Part shown: positions 35,396-46,349 of the stretch, piece after piece | Numbering within the stretch: the first letter of the stretch is position 1 | Layout of the letters: each line of letters starts with the position of its first letter | Assembly (NCBI GenBank): GCA_002633005.1 | Contig: NMRA01000040.1 | Location: 1,148,423 to 1,212,422, forward strand | DNA from: Phoronis australis | Lineage: Eukaryota > Phoronida > Phoronidae | DNA length: 64,000 bases | Direction of reading: 5' to 3' | The notes under the pieces: generated by a model | Databases searched by the model: none | What the model saw: the letters and a program-made list of their open reading frames with translations, nothing else | What the model was told of the DNA's origin: nothing | Made by a program: the position numbers and the translations under genes

Positions 35396-35397
<2 letters not shown>
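33993..35397. other. intron sequence without recognised elements
   Basis: AT-rich part of the intron between FnIII-2 and FnIII-3, with no domain-bearing frame. Confidence 0.45.
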
Positions 35398-35435
<38 letters not shown>

Positions 35436-35619
35436 ATGCATCCTTCTGCTGCATCTGTGGCAGATTGTCACCCACCTTTACAGTGCAACATGTTATATAA
35501 CTTTTGTAATTACTGATATCTGTAGTAGTTTAGTTTGTCATAATATATATGACCTTTTATCTCAACTACATGTGTTGTTTCACTGTAAACTAGCTTCGGT
35601 ATCGCTTCGCAGTTAGCGC

Positions 35620-35693
<74 letters not shown>

Positions 35694-35710
35694 TTATATA
35701 TATATATATT

Positions 35711-35747
<37 letters not shown>

Positions 35748-35775
35748 ATTTATATATATATATATATATATATAC
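35398..35775. repeat. two (TA)n microsatellites
   Basis: TA dinucleotide tracts at about 35398-35431 and 35625-35775, the second broken by TTTATA variants. They lie between the two inverted SINE copies and are likely prone to length variation and assembly error. Confidence 0.95.
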
Positions 35776-36005
35776 CCAAGAGTTCAAGGGTGAAATGCCC
35801 ACTACTAAGTCTGATTTGATTTCTGTATTCGACTGGTTGTACCAATGGCTCAGTGGACTAGAGCATCTGCATGGTTAACAGAAGGTCCTGGTCTGAGTCC
35901 TGGTTGGGGCAGAAATTTTTTCAGACTCATATTCATTAGGTTATGTGATGTGGCCACAGCTGGCATGCTGACCAGACTTTAAAATGTTTACGATGTACAT
36001 TTCAG
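35774..36005 (+). repeat. tRNA-like SINE, direct copy
   Basis: Same family as 33783-33992, on the + strand. It has the leader CCCAAGAGTTCAAG, an A box (ATGGCTCAGTGGACTAGAG), a B-box region decayed to TGGTCTGAGTCC and the tail TATTCATTAGGTTATGTGAT then AAAATGTTTACGA. With the other copy it forms an inverted pair about 1.8 kb apart in one intron. Confidence 0.8.
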
Positions 36006-36166
36006 GCCAATTTCTGTTTTACATATTTGATAAATGGGAATATGTTGATGCAAGGAAAAGTTGATGATGCTGATTGGTGAGATAAGTGATGACGAGTTAA
36101 GCATTATAACTTGCAGGGAATGTACACCTATACCCATGTTTTACCTTTGATAAACTTTGACTCCAG

Positions 36167-36301
36167 TTACACCCACCAGAGGTCACCCCAGTCTGATATT
36201 TGTGGGTAAGCCACGTCTGGACTCTGTTGAGGTGGGTGAGCCATACTACGACTCTGAGGAGAAAGATCTTAGAGCAGCCATCAGCTGGAGCCAACCCAAG
36301 G
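36167..36301 (+). CDS. ANOS1: anosmin-1 exon: FnIII domain 3, part 1
   Basis: The acceptor is TTTGACTCCAG and the donor GTAGGT; phase 1 in, phase 1 out. It encodes residues 309-352, including PRLDSVEVGEPYYDSEEKDL and the B strand AAISWSQPK. This aligns with [20 protein letters not shown] of vertebrate FnIII-3. The frame was fixed by that alignment and by phase continuity with the exon at 28650; the other frames contain stops. Confidence 0.92.
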
Positions 36302-36639
36302 GTAGGTGCAGGCCATGAACACATTTACCCTACAGATTAAAGTGTTTCAAATAGTGTAAAGTCGTCTTTTTGGAGCTTGTGCTATAGCTGTTGTTATCAC
36401 CCTAAAAGTCATATCACCAATATCTGTAGTTAACTCACAAATATCAGAATACAAGAAACTTTTTGTTAAGTAAAATTATGTCATTGCTTATGTTTTTCAT
36501 TTTGTTCCAATGGGTGCATGTCCTGCTGATATCATACAAAGCATTATGTAGTATACCTATTTCAGGAAAATGGAGTCGGCTCTTCAGCGCTTGTGTGCAG
36601 TTGGCCTCCGTAATTATCACATGTCTCACTGTTCCTTAG

Positions 36640-36734
36640 GTGCTCAAGCTGACAAGTATTTAATTCGCTGGGAATGCTTAGAAGACAAGCAGTCAACTGA
36701 TGGTGCTAAAAAGGCTAAGTTTGCCACAACACAT
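36640..36734 (+). CDS. ANOS1: anosmin-1 exon: FnIII domain 3, part 2
   Basis: The acceptor is GTTCCTTAG and the donor GTAAGT; phase 1 in, phase 0 out. It encodes residues 354-384. ADKYLIRWECLEDKQSTDG corresponds to [20 protein letters not shown] of vertebrates, including the C-strand RW and the following cysteine. Confidence 0.93.
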
Positions 36735-37599
36735 GTAAGTATGGCAGTTTTGTACAGAGCTTGATCTCTCTCAGTTTATGTTCTGTTAAAAACAAAAGAA
36801 ATTTCGAAATGAAGTAAGTTAAGTTTCAGTACTCATTTCAGTGCTTCTTCAGATTTTTAGTGGCAATGTTTTCTTTGATGTAGTTTTGTACCCTAAACCA
36901 CAATTTAATGTCAGAAACAACCCTGCCAGATTAGCTGTTAAAACACCCTCCTTAATCTGAACTGATGACCCAAATTTATGTCAATATTGTGAATGAAGCT
37001 ACTGAAATCTAAAGCAGAAAATTGAAAAAAAATGCAACCTATCTGAGCGGCACCTCCACATTATCCCCCCAATACATTGAATGCCCCCCTCCCAGCTGTT
37101 AAACTGAGACATTTAAATGAAAAGTTAGTTGTTTCAGTTGTTATATTTTCACACTTTGGCATGTACTATGTGCTTAGCTACCTTTTGCTTGAGGCTGCTG
37201 CATTAGAACATAGTTCTTTTCTCTGCGCCTAGACTTAGGGTAATGAGCACTTTAAATGCAGTAATTGGGATGATATGTAGTTCAAATTGTGATATTTTGT
37301 TATGGTTCGCTTGATTTTTTGAAATATTTAAATCATAATGAGTGGCCCACCCACTAGTTAATGTTCCCACTTTTAAACGTTTTGGATGTTGTTTTCAGTT
37401 CCTTGAAAATTCCTTGTTGTCCAGTAAATCAACTCCAGTATATTGTAAAGCAGCAATTCCCACACTTTGTTAGTTTGATTAGTTTAGCAGAAAATTGTCG
37501 GTTTGTTCATTTTTTTATTCAATTCATTTGGAAATTAATGTCGATTATCCTTTAATCAAAAGGAGAAACAACATATTCCAAAATTGTCCAATTTTCCAG
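36735..37599. other. intron within FnIII-3
   Basis: Phase-0 intron of 865 bp; no recognised element. Confidence 0.45.
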
Positions 37600-37777
37600 G
37601 AGTCTAGCTTCACATTATATGGTCTGCAGTACAACTGTCAGCACTCTGTCAAAGTAGACACTGTACTGAGGGACAAGAGCAAGGGTGACACAAGCTTAAA
37701 GTACTTTCCCACGCCTCTTTGCAGCGATGTTATTGTCATTGGCTACCAGCCACCTCACTGTGAGCACGAGGTCGCAA
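37600..37777 (+). CDS. ANOS1: anosmin-1 exon: FnIII domain 3, part 3
   Basis: The acceptor is AATTTTCCAG and the donor GTAAGT; phase 0 in, phase 1 out. It encodes residues 385-443. SSFTLYGLQYNCQHSVKVDT matches the [20 protein letters not shown] strand pair of vertebrates. The end, FPTPLCSDVIVIGY then PHCEHEVA, keeps the two cysteines that follow FnIII-3 in vertebrate anosmin-1 (TPPCSA and VGCLGEAG). Vertebrate FnIII-3 is unusual in having cysteines, and they are preserved here. Confidence 0.94.
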
Positions 37778-39995
37778 GTAAGTCAAGTTTGTGTTTGTCA
37801 GGTTGTTTTAGATTTTCAAAATGCAGCAGTCTGTCCCTATCCTTTTACAGAAGGCTTTTTTCCACATAGATCAAGAAAATGACAATGAAGTGCTTGTGAA
37901 TTATCTACACCTTTTGTTTTGATTTCATACTGATGTCATATATGTATCTTGTGATAACAGTGAATCTACAGTCTGCATCTATTTCTGCCTCTCGGGGCAA
38001 TGTATTATTGCTATTTTCCTATTTGCTCACATTTTTTCTGTCATTATTGTCAGTTTTTGCCTGAAAATGGTGGTTTTAAGTCTTTTGAAATGTTGGATTA
38101 GTGTAAAAATCAAATATATGTGACTGTCAATGAACTTCATACTGTTTTTGTTGATAATTGCCTACAGATTATTCACTGGATATTTTATTAAAACTCTACT
38201 TAACAATAATGGTTATCTATTTCTGTCTACTAGAGATTTTGAAAAGAAGAGAGACAAAATCAACAATTCTGATCAGACCATTGAGCATAGAAATTATGGA
38301 AGTTAGCAGTTTTGAATTTATAGATGCTTATGCTGCTTCTCTGTCGTTTCGTGGTGTCATGTTTGCTGTTAAAGTTGTCTCCAACCATATTTAGTGACCT
38401 CTATTCTAACTCGTATATCAAAAAAACTAAACTTTGTCAACTTGTAACAGTATGTATTTTCTGAAAGAAAAAAAGATTAGGCAATATCAAAATACCTTTA
38501 TAGTAATGTACCACTATTATTTTTACGCAAAAACCTTTTTAAGTCAAAATTTTATCTTTAAGAAAGGTACATTTGTAGCAAAATAACCCCTCGGTCGATT
38601 TTAATAAAACTTTTTTTAAATGAAAACTTCACCAGTTACCTCAAAAACGCTGTTAGGAATTTTCCATTTTATCTTTTCATTCGGTTTCTATGACAAATCA
38701 ACTCACAAAACGTGAGGTATCTTTGTTAAAAAACGGAAGTCATATTCGTCTTTGTTACATTACGCAACAAATAGGCCTTTATATAGAAAATCCTAACAGC
38801 GTTTTTGTAACTGATGACTAAATATTAAATTAGGGAAGTTTCAGTGAAATCCACTGAGCCATTTTCGAGTTCAAATAAAGTCAATTTGCCGAAGCCGAGA
38901 AAAAGCCGATTAAACTGGGACGAGTGAAAATCTCAAAGTCATCGGTTAATTATTCGATGAAAACTTGTTTTTGGTACACATAACCTATACAAGCCTTTAA
39001 TATGTTCGCTATTTCAACATTCACTTGCAATTTCAACTGATTTTGCAGTGCATAATTAACTTAATTATCATTAAAATGTACCGTTTCTAGCTCACTCTTA
39101 CTGTTGTTTGCAACCTATTTTTTATATAAATAGGTCTAGTTCATTGTTATACACATAGCCTGTACATGTTAGTGCTGGGAGACTGATATGAAACCAGGTA
39201 AGAAATGGGTAACAAAAATCGAATCGGTGGTTAAAGCATGTCGTTAGCATGAGATCGAAACATTGAAATGTCAATTTATTAATTGAATGAAGGAATTAAG
39301 GTGAGGATTTATCTCTTTTCACAATTTGTTGGGCTCATGACCACAGAGGCCTGAGGCAACCGTAACATTCATTCTCAACGCCAGTGGTCGTATGCATGTA
39401 GACGCACAACTCCCTTAGGATCAAAAGTCTGTTTTGTCTTTGTTTTCCCCGGCACCATTGTACCATAAGTACACCTCGTTTACTCAATGTTATGGCGATT
39501 TTGTGAATGAAAGGACTGAGGGTACATGAAGCTGTTCTGTACCTGGCAGGAAATTCGATTTGATTGAAAGCCCTTTATCCTTTGACCTTGGATAAGTAGT
39601 AAACAAATATCAATGCGGTTGTGCGGTTCCAAGGTGGTTCTGTTAAATCTTTTTTTCTCGCTACGCAGTATATATTTTGTATCTGAAGTTCCCCGAGAAT
39701 GAAGATAAGGTATTTTACTAGACACATGAAATATTGTAAAAATGGCCATTTTTTGTGAAATCTCTCTTTTCAGTCCATTAAGTTAAAGTGTAAAAGGAAC
39801 AGTGTGATTTCATGCAGTGCGTGCGTCCATTTCAGCATTTTGAAACTGCAATCCTTCATTGATCGTTGAGATTACACTGTGTAATACGTGTAAACATAGG
39901 TGAAACTTCATTGTTTTACATATTGTATCCACAGATTATGGTGCTTTCAACCTTTTCTTTGCTACACGACTTCATTGTAGTCCATGTTTTTCCAG
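37778..39995. other. intron between FnIII-3 and FnIII-4, with one fold-back repeat
   Basis: A 2.2-kb phase-1 intron. It contains an imperfect inverted repeat (see 38631-38817). No coding frame beyond chance. Confidence 0.5.
38631..38817. repeat. fold-back inverted repeat, possibly a palindromic MITE
   Basis: The arm CAGTTACCTCAAAAACGC then TGTTAGGA is inverted at 38785-38817 as TCCTAACAGCGTTTTTGTAA. Weaker complementarity extends outward to about 38.55 and 38.88 kb. No coding capacity. Confidence 0.6.
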
Positions 39996-40204
39996 AACAA
40001 AAAATACCAAGAATGCCACAGAAGGTGGGTTATTCTGTTCTCAGTTTGTCGCCACAAAACTCGAGTGTCGAGATTCGCTGGTCGCTTGACCCCACTGACA
40101 TGGCAGCTACTGAGGTTCACGTAATCTGGGGCGAGTCCATAGGGACAGACACTCAACAGCTTACTATGGTGAAAGAGACAGCTTCTAGGATGGTGCTGAA
40201 GAGG
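39996..40204 (+). CDS. ANOS1: anosmin-1 exon: FnIII domain 4, part 1
   Basis: The acceptor is TTTTTCCAG and the donor GTGAGT; phase 1 in, phase 0 out. It encodes residues 445-513: IPRMPQKVGYSVLSL, the B strand VEIRWSLDP, then ATEVHVIWGESIG and VLKR. VHVIWGE corresponds to FQVTWAE of vertebrate FnIII-4. Confidence 0.93.
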
Positions 40205-40387
40205 GTGAGTAAAAAATAGAACCGGAAGCAGATGGGATTTGTGCAGTGCTACAAATGTGTTCAGTCCATAAATGGAGCCAAATTTCTACTTTATCTGATG
40301 CCACCTTTCCCGTCTTTTAGAAAGAAACATCTTTGTTAATCTTTGTTTTTATTTCGATGAATTTTGAGGTTCATTTTCAATTTTTAT

Positions 40388-41013
40388 GTGCCCACATATT
40401 TTTATAGGCACATATGTTCTTAGTGTGAAAAGAATGGTTGACAATGATTTTCCAGTGACTGTGGCACCACCTAGTGTCAGTTTTGTTTTTTTGCTGTCTT
40501 AGTTGTATTTCTTAACCCATTGCAGGATCTTTGTTAAATTTATCAAGTGTATTTATATGAAGTTGACAATGGATGACAACTTTCTGACGCATCCGACGAA
40601 TGCTGTTCCACCTAGTGGCAATTAAAATTTTCCTTCTTTCCTCTGTTTCTCTGAAGTTCCTTGATGGGGCTATAGAATCTTATTGAAATCTGACAGGTGT
40701 GTTCCTATGGGGTTGACAACAGAGGGTGATGAATTTCGGACTGACTGGATTACTGCTGTGCCACCTAGTAGCAATTTTAGTTTTTTACGTTTGACTCTTT
40801 ATCTTCTAAGGTCCTCAACTGATTTTCATGAAATTTGACACAAAGGCATTTATTAATGAGGTGACACTACCCTCCCGTTTTCGGATGGATTCGATGCATT
40901 TTGCATCATCTAGTGGCCATTTTTACTATTTTCGAGTCTGTTTTTTGACATCCGCCCCTCTATCAACCAAACCACTCTAAGGATGATTGTGAAAACTGAC
41001 ATGTGTGTTCTTA
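40388..41013 (+). repeat. CCTAGTGG repeat family, copy 5, part 1
   Basis: It starts near ATGTGCCCACATATTTTTAT and skips part of the internal module. CCTAGTGG-type motifs occur at about 40466, 40605 and 40903. It ends at TTCTTA (41008-41013), where a 3.2-kb element is inserted, and resumes at 44206. Confidence 0.78.
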
Positions 41014-42089
41014 CCAATGAGCTATATATATGCAGACAACACGACTATACTCGCAAGCCAGACAGCACGTGACACGCGGTCCACCATATTGATGATGAAC
41101 GCTATGTAAACAGAAGCACGGTGGCCTTATAGAAGCCGGGAAATTTTCAGAATGAAATTTGAAATTTTAAATACTAACAAGGTTTAAAATATTGGTAATA
41201 TAAAGCAATGGCTGTACTTTGGGAGCAATTTTTTTGGTTATACAGAATTGATTAAACGCACGACACTTTTCATTGTTGACAGTCTTTATTCCGTTACGTT
41301 CATACTTTCGGAACAAAACTCTACTCTCAACTGAACATAGATAAAGTAACTGACCTACCAGTATAGTTAAAAGGCACACGATATTTCGAAACATACTCGT
41401 TTCATTCTCAAGTGAACATAAAAGGGCACAGTAATGCCACCACAGAGCATAAGCTGATAACACACACAGTGGGACACGGTGGGTGTGAAATACTGCAAAG
41501 AATGACTAATGAAGGGGGGTAACAGGAACTATTTTTCAGTTGTTTAAACCGGCAAGAAGATCAGCTGTCAAGGGGGCCGCTGCATCTCCAAAGTTTTTCG
41601 TCAGTGTCTAAAAATTCCTTGACCCGACGCCACTTGATTTACACTAAGTAAAAAAATTGAATAGAAACCCATGGAAATCGAAGCTCTCACAAACAACAGT
41701 ATGCGTGCATGTAAAGTCATGTCATTGTATGCAATAATTGACCAATGGAACTGTACAGGTTTGTGTACATGTGCATACGGTATTCAGAATTGAGGGCATG
41801 GATATGTTAACATTAAGTATTTCAATGAAAAAAATATGAATGCATAAAAGACACCAACAACAACTTGTACACGCACATATACTTTGGTTAGCCGCGTGTG
41901 CCTGTGAACAGCACTGCTTGGGCGGTCAAAGCCGGAGGTCAAAGAATGCATTTGCACAGGCCCAATTTCCCGAAAGGTGATTGGAATTGTCTACTTCAGG
42001 TTATACCAAGGAATAATAATTATATCAATATGCAGATGTTTTTTCAAAAGTAAAATGCATGTATGGGGGGCTGAGGTGTCTCAAGAAAA

Positions 42090-42467
42090 TATTACTTTAG
42101 TGATACGCTAATGCCAAAGAGCTCATTAAGTCTTTGTAGAACTCTCCTTGCAACAGACGCATTCTCCTGCAATATTGTTACATCATCCATAAACGCCCTG
42201 AGTCTCACCTCCCCCTGGAAGTTCCTCTTCATTGACACTTCTAATAATCATCTCCATTACCATTGCAAATGAGATAGGTGAAATGGCATATGCCATTGCT
42301 ATCCCTTGCTTCAGGCTCACATACTTTGTTGAATACTTTGCTGTAATGAAACGCAGCTTGAACTGATCAAAATACAACACTAAGAAACTTAGCAACCTTT
42401 GTGGAGTATGAAAAACTCCATTGCCAGTCTCAACATGCTTTGTGGAACAGAAAAAGCAATACAACAA
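42090..42467 (-). pseudogene. reverse-transcriptase fragment, frameshifted
   Basis: On the minus strand a 94-residue frame contains SLKQGIAMAYAISPISFAMV, which matches the RT motif preceding the catalytic strand (usually a QG...SP-x2-F pattern). After a frame change near 42215 the sequence reads RAFMDDVTILQENAS, with the catalytic MDD box, then a short helix-like stretch ending near 42093. This FMDD type occurs in reverse transcriptases of many invertebrate and fish repeats. Only palm fragments remain, so the element class is uncertain. Confidence 0.7.
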
Positions 42468-42864
42468 TGAATGATCCGGGTAGGATAATTTTCATAAAAA
42501 GTAAATGGTACTGGTGAGAAGCATCCAAAGCAGTAAAAAGGAGTGGACCAAAAACAGAACTCTTGCTTTTGCTATTGCTTTGGCTCTGAATTTTAATAGC
42601 TCTGTGCTTGTCTTGTTTGTTCAGTACCCGGTGTTAGCAGTGGAAGAAGGACCATGTTTGTTCATACAGTCAGTGTTTCACTGGGTAATCTGATAGAAAA
42701 TTTTTTACCAGTTCACACATTGTGCTGAGTAATGGCTCAAGATGCTTTTGATTCAAAATGAGATGAAAGTGTAACAGATGCCGCATCATAGCAAAATCCA
42801 GACACATGTTCCAACACTACCCTTACTTGTAAAAACAACATTAGTCCAAATCCTTATGGTACAC

Positions 42865-43010
42865 CAGTTCTGGCTAATATCCAATTCAGAAAAATGCTGG
42901 GAGCATAAAACACTTTCAGGCTTGATTCGTCAAGCAGCTTGCACCCATTTTTTACGCAAAGATTCATCTTTGGGAAACCTGCCACAAGAAATACCAGCAA
43001 AATATGAGAA
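42865..43010 (-). pseudogene. THAP zinc-finger fragment
   Basis: The minus strand reads FPKDESLRKKWVQAA, a TGA stop, then RIKPESVLCSQHFSELDI. This gives the THAP core (FP-x-D...KKW) and the Cys-x2-His zinc ligands. The N-terminal Cys pair is not recognisable. It lies upstream of the reverse-transcriptase fragment on the same strand, inside the same TIR element. Confidence 0.65.
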
Positions 43011-43407
43011 ATCCCAAATCAAGAGTTCACACAAAAAATATGTATTTTTACATAAAACGACTACTATTAAAATATAGTAGAAGAGTCAATAAGTCCAGAT
43101 TATTTAACACTAGTTAAGGAAGGACTTTTTATTTAGTTATTCCTATAGGTGTCTCATAAACTGCAACAGACAGTGCTACAGTCTCACTAACAGTTGAGAT
43201 TGTGGCCATCACATCTCTTGGCGCGAGCAGTGTAAAAATGGTCAGTTGCCGATTTGGGCAAATGAATGAAGGACTGATCGAAAAATGTTTGATTACAGAA
43301 GAATTTCTTCCAGTTGTAAGAATTGAAAGAGATAGACAGTCTCCTAATGTGTCCTTCTGTGCACAAAAGCTATTTATATCAACGTGACTTAGATGGTTTA
43401 ATCAGTG

Positions 43408-43500
43408 TAAGGCATAATTCGCCGAAAAGCTTACAGCATATGAAGGCCCTATGGGAGTGCCACCGTCTCTACTGCTAAGCGGTGGCAGTGCCTAAAACTA
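43408..43500 (+). repeat. dispersed repeat, copy A (partner at 54183)
   Basis: About 90 bp shared with 54183-54290: CATAATTCGCCGAAAAG, CAGCATATG and CACCGTCTCTACTG followed by TAGCGGT or TAAGCGGT. Identity of the parent element unknown. Confidence 0.6.
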
Positions 43501-43659
43501 CAAAGGAGAAGGGTGTCTGTGGAAGGTAGCATAAGATTGCTTCACTACAACAATGTAAAAATGGTTAAATGTGCAGCGAGTTCTTTCTTTCTCTTTTTTA
43601 CACTTCACACTCAAAGTCAAATATTTCGGGGAGACACTTATGTACAATGCTCGATTGTC

Positions 43660-43735
43660 TGCCAGTAAAGCCAGGATTCAAACCCGGGTCTTCCAAAAAG
43701 GAGTCCAGAGCTCAATCCACTGCAACACACCATGG
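43660..43735 (-). repeat. tRNA-like segment (SINE-type)
   Basis: The minus strand has an A-box-like GTTGCAGTGGATTGAGCTC and a B-box GGGTTTGAATCC at tRNA-like spacing. Acceptor-stem pairing is poor, so it is a decayed tRNA-derived repeat rather than a tRNA gene. Confidence 0.6.
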
Positions 43736-44205
43736 GCAGCCCCCCCAGCCCCCTATGGTGCACTGCCCATGCACACTGTCTCCTCGTGGGGAATCCGGAA
43801 CACTGGCCATGACATAAACATAAAAGGGGACACACTGACCTCTAGAATGTAAATTAAGGACAGCTGGGAGCTAAAGGTTTACCACTGCTACTGGACAGGC
43901 TGAACTGCATTACACAGCGTCACACTGCACAACAGACACTGCGCAATTCGGGATCATCCTTCATTAAGTAATCAATTTCGTCAATATTCAGTCACAGTGA
44001 CACACATGAAACATTAATATTTAAAAGCTCCGTGGAATAGTTACCTCTGTTTTTGTAGCTTTAGTTCTTTTGTCCAGCTGTTTTTGCAGTTAAATACTAC
44101 ACAGTACAAAGACAGATCGACTAACTTGGTTGGTCATCAAGATGACGGACCACTACACTCATCGTAAACATGTGACTTCAACTCTTCTATATATTATCTC
44201 ATTGG

Positions 44206-45000
44206 TTCTTATTATAAAGAAGACGGTTGACTGTTATTTTCCGATGACTTCGACTACTGTGGCGCCTCCTAGTGGCAGTTTTGTTTTTTGTCTCCATACC
44301 TCTATCTGGTAAGCCCTCTGCTGGATCTTTGCTAAATTTAGCACCTGTGTTTATATGAAGTTGACAATGGAAAGATGACAACTTTCAGACAGATTCGACG
44401 AACATTGTCCCCTAGTGGCAGTTTCATTTTTTTCCACTTTCCTCTGTTTGTCTGCAGTTCCTTGACGAATTTTCATGAAATTTGGTAAATAGCTTTGTGT
44501 TAAAGAAATGATGACATTTTTCAGTTTCCATAAGGATTTGACGTATCATGCGCCATTTTGTGGCCATTGTTACTTTTTTCTAGTCTGTTTTTGGTATAAG
44601 CCCTCTGTCAAACGAACCACTCTTAGGATGATTGTGAAAACTGGCTTATTTGTTCTTAGTGTGAAGAGGATGTTTGACGATGATTTTCCAACAACTTCAA
44701 TTACTGTGGCACCTCCTAGTGACAGTTTTTTTGCACCTGTAGCTGTATCTCCTAAGCCGTCTGCAGGATCTTTATTAAATTTAGCAAGTGTATTGATATG
44801 ACGTTGGCAACGGAAGACAACAACTTTCAGACGGATCCGACTAACGCAATGCCCCCAAGTGGCAATTTCATTTGTTTCCGTTTTCCTGGCTAAAGTTTCT
44901 TGACAGATTTTCCTGAATAGGTAAATAGCTTTCTATTTTGCACCATCTAGAGGCCATTTTTATGATACAAATGAACACCCCTGGAAGCACACCGTTTGTG
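44206..45000 (+). repeat. CCTAGTGG repeat family, copy 5, part 2
   Basis: Continues from 41013. CCTAGTGG-type motifs occur at about 44262, 44407, 44550 and 44706, with decayed forms near 44853 and 44943. It stops at CACACCGTTTGTG, where a small inverted-repeat element follows. Confidence 0.78.
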
Positions 45001-45630
45001 CTTGCTGGTCCCCTACGTGCCTAGCCAGCACGCAGATATCACCTAGTGGCACGGGCTTTAGCATTGGTTGATGTAACCTCAGCAGTCATTGGTTAGCTTT
45101 ACAACACTGTGAAAAAATGGCGGACTGTGAACCGAGACAGTCTTTGGTGTGAATGATTTTTAGCCTTGTCAAGCAAATGGCGTCGCAGCAACTATTTCGT
45201 TTCTGCAGTGATGTTTAATAGCCGCAAGCTTGAACCACATAAATGTACAATAAACACATATCTGGCCAATTAACCGGTGTGTTATTCATACTGTCTGAAT
45301 AAAGGACAGTATCGTAAACAAAAGTCAGCGATAGTAGAAGATGCATTCCGAAAAGGCGCAACCACAAGTTCTAGGATTCACATTTCCTGAACATAAATTT
45401 TAAGCACCGATTGTCTGTGCAACACACCACATTTACACTTCAGTCCATTAGTCATGCCAGCAAAACTATAGACTATCTATGATGCCAGTTTGTTTGCCTA
45501 AAGCGCTGCCTGTTGAGAATTCGACTATCCAATCAGAAATGCCAGTGTAAAAAAATTTCCCGAGGAAAATTAAGTGATACCTGTGTGCTGGCTACTGACC
45601 ACCTAGCTGCACTCAGGGAACCAGTGAGAC
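45001..45630. mobile_element. about 630-bp inverted-repeat MITE
   Basis: The left end (TGCTGGTCCCCTACGTGC, then GCCAGCACGCAGATATCACC) is inverted at the right end (CACTGGTTCCCTGAGTGC, then GCCAGCACACAGGTATCAC, read inward). It interrupts the 3' tail of repeat copy 5. Exact boundaries are uncertain by about 20 bp. No coding capacity. Confidence 0.6.
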
Positions 45631-45829
45631 CATTTGCTCCGCATTGCTCTTGTTATGAAATTTGGTAAATAGCTTTCTATTAAAGAAGCAGTGACATGTT
45701 GCCATTTTCGGATGGATGCAATTTTTTGTGCCTTTTAGTAGCCATTTTTAGGACAAAATTAACATCCCTTGAAGCACAATGTTTGTGGTGCATTCATGTG
45801 TGCATTTGAACACTTCGTGTTGCTCTTGT
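45631..45829 (+). repeat. CCTAGTGG repeat family 3' fragments
   Basis: A short tail fragment (CTCCGCATTGCTCTTGT) is followed by a second 3' fragment (ATGAAATTTGGTAAATAGC...). The latter ends with a hairpin AACAC-TTC-GTGTT and CTCTTGT. Confidence 0.75.
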
Positions 45830-46349
45830 TTAATTTGCTGTGATGACTAGTCATCAAAAAGTATATTGCAGCAGGGGACCCATATTTTCAATTCTGGGTG
45901 CATGGAAATGACAAGTCAGTGTTATTTTCCATCATACTGTTTACATGTCACCAAGTTATCTATGATGTCATTAGGTGTTCACAAACCAACAACTGTTACA
46001 CAATGCATTTAAAAATGTCAGCAGTGCAATGAGGTAGATGAAATCGTCTATGGATAGAGCATCTTCAGGCTCCCCATTGTGATGATCTGTGATTGGTATT
46101 GTATGGTAGTTTCCCCACTGTCTTATTGGAAACAACTTTTGAAGGGCATCAGTTGATTCTTCTATCCATTATGAGTTAATTAGTCTCCTAGAGCTAATTT
46201 GTATTTACTTGGTCTAATTAGTTACGTTGCATCAATCTTGTGTTAACATATTCCTATTGAAGTTGACACTACTGAAGATGCAGCTTACAACTTTGAAGTA
46301 CTCTAGTGAAATGGATAAAACTAAGTGAAATTGTTGCATCCATCTGCAG

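Larger units (their letters stand above)
41014..44205. mobile_element. 3.2-kb TIR element with 6-bp target duplication
   Basis: TTCTTA lies directly outside both ends (41008-41013 and 44206-44211) and the interrupted repeat is continuous across it. The left end CCAATGAGCTATATATA is inverted at the right end as TATATATTATCTCATTGG. Weaker complementarity extends about 100 bp inward, including GGTCCACCATATTGATGA against GGTCCGTCATCTTGATGA. The interior holds a THAP fragment and a reverse-transcriptase fragment on the minus strand, a tRNA-like segment and another repeat. A 6-bp duplication does not fit the commonest DNA-transposon superfamilies. Confidence 0.75.

Noticed and set aside
35359-35616. 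85-residue frame across the TA microsatellite
   Set aside because: The frame is produced by TATA repeats read as Ile-Tyr; no coding support.
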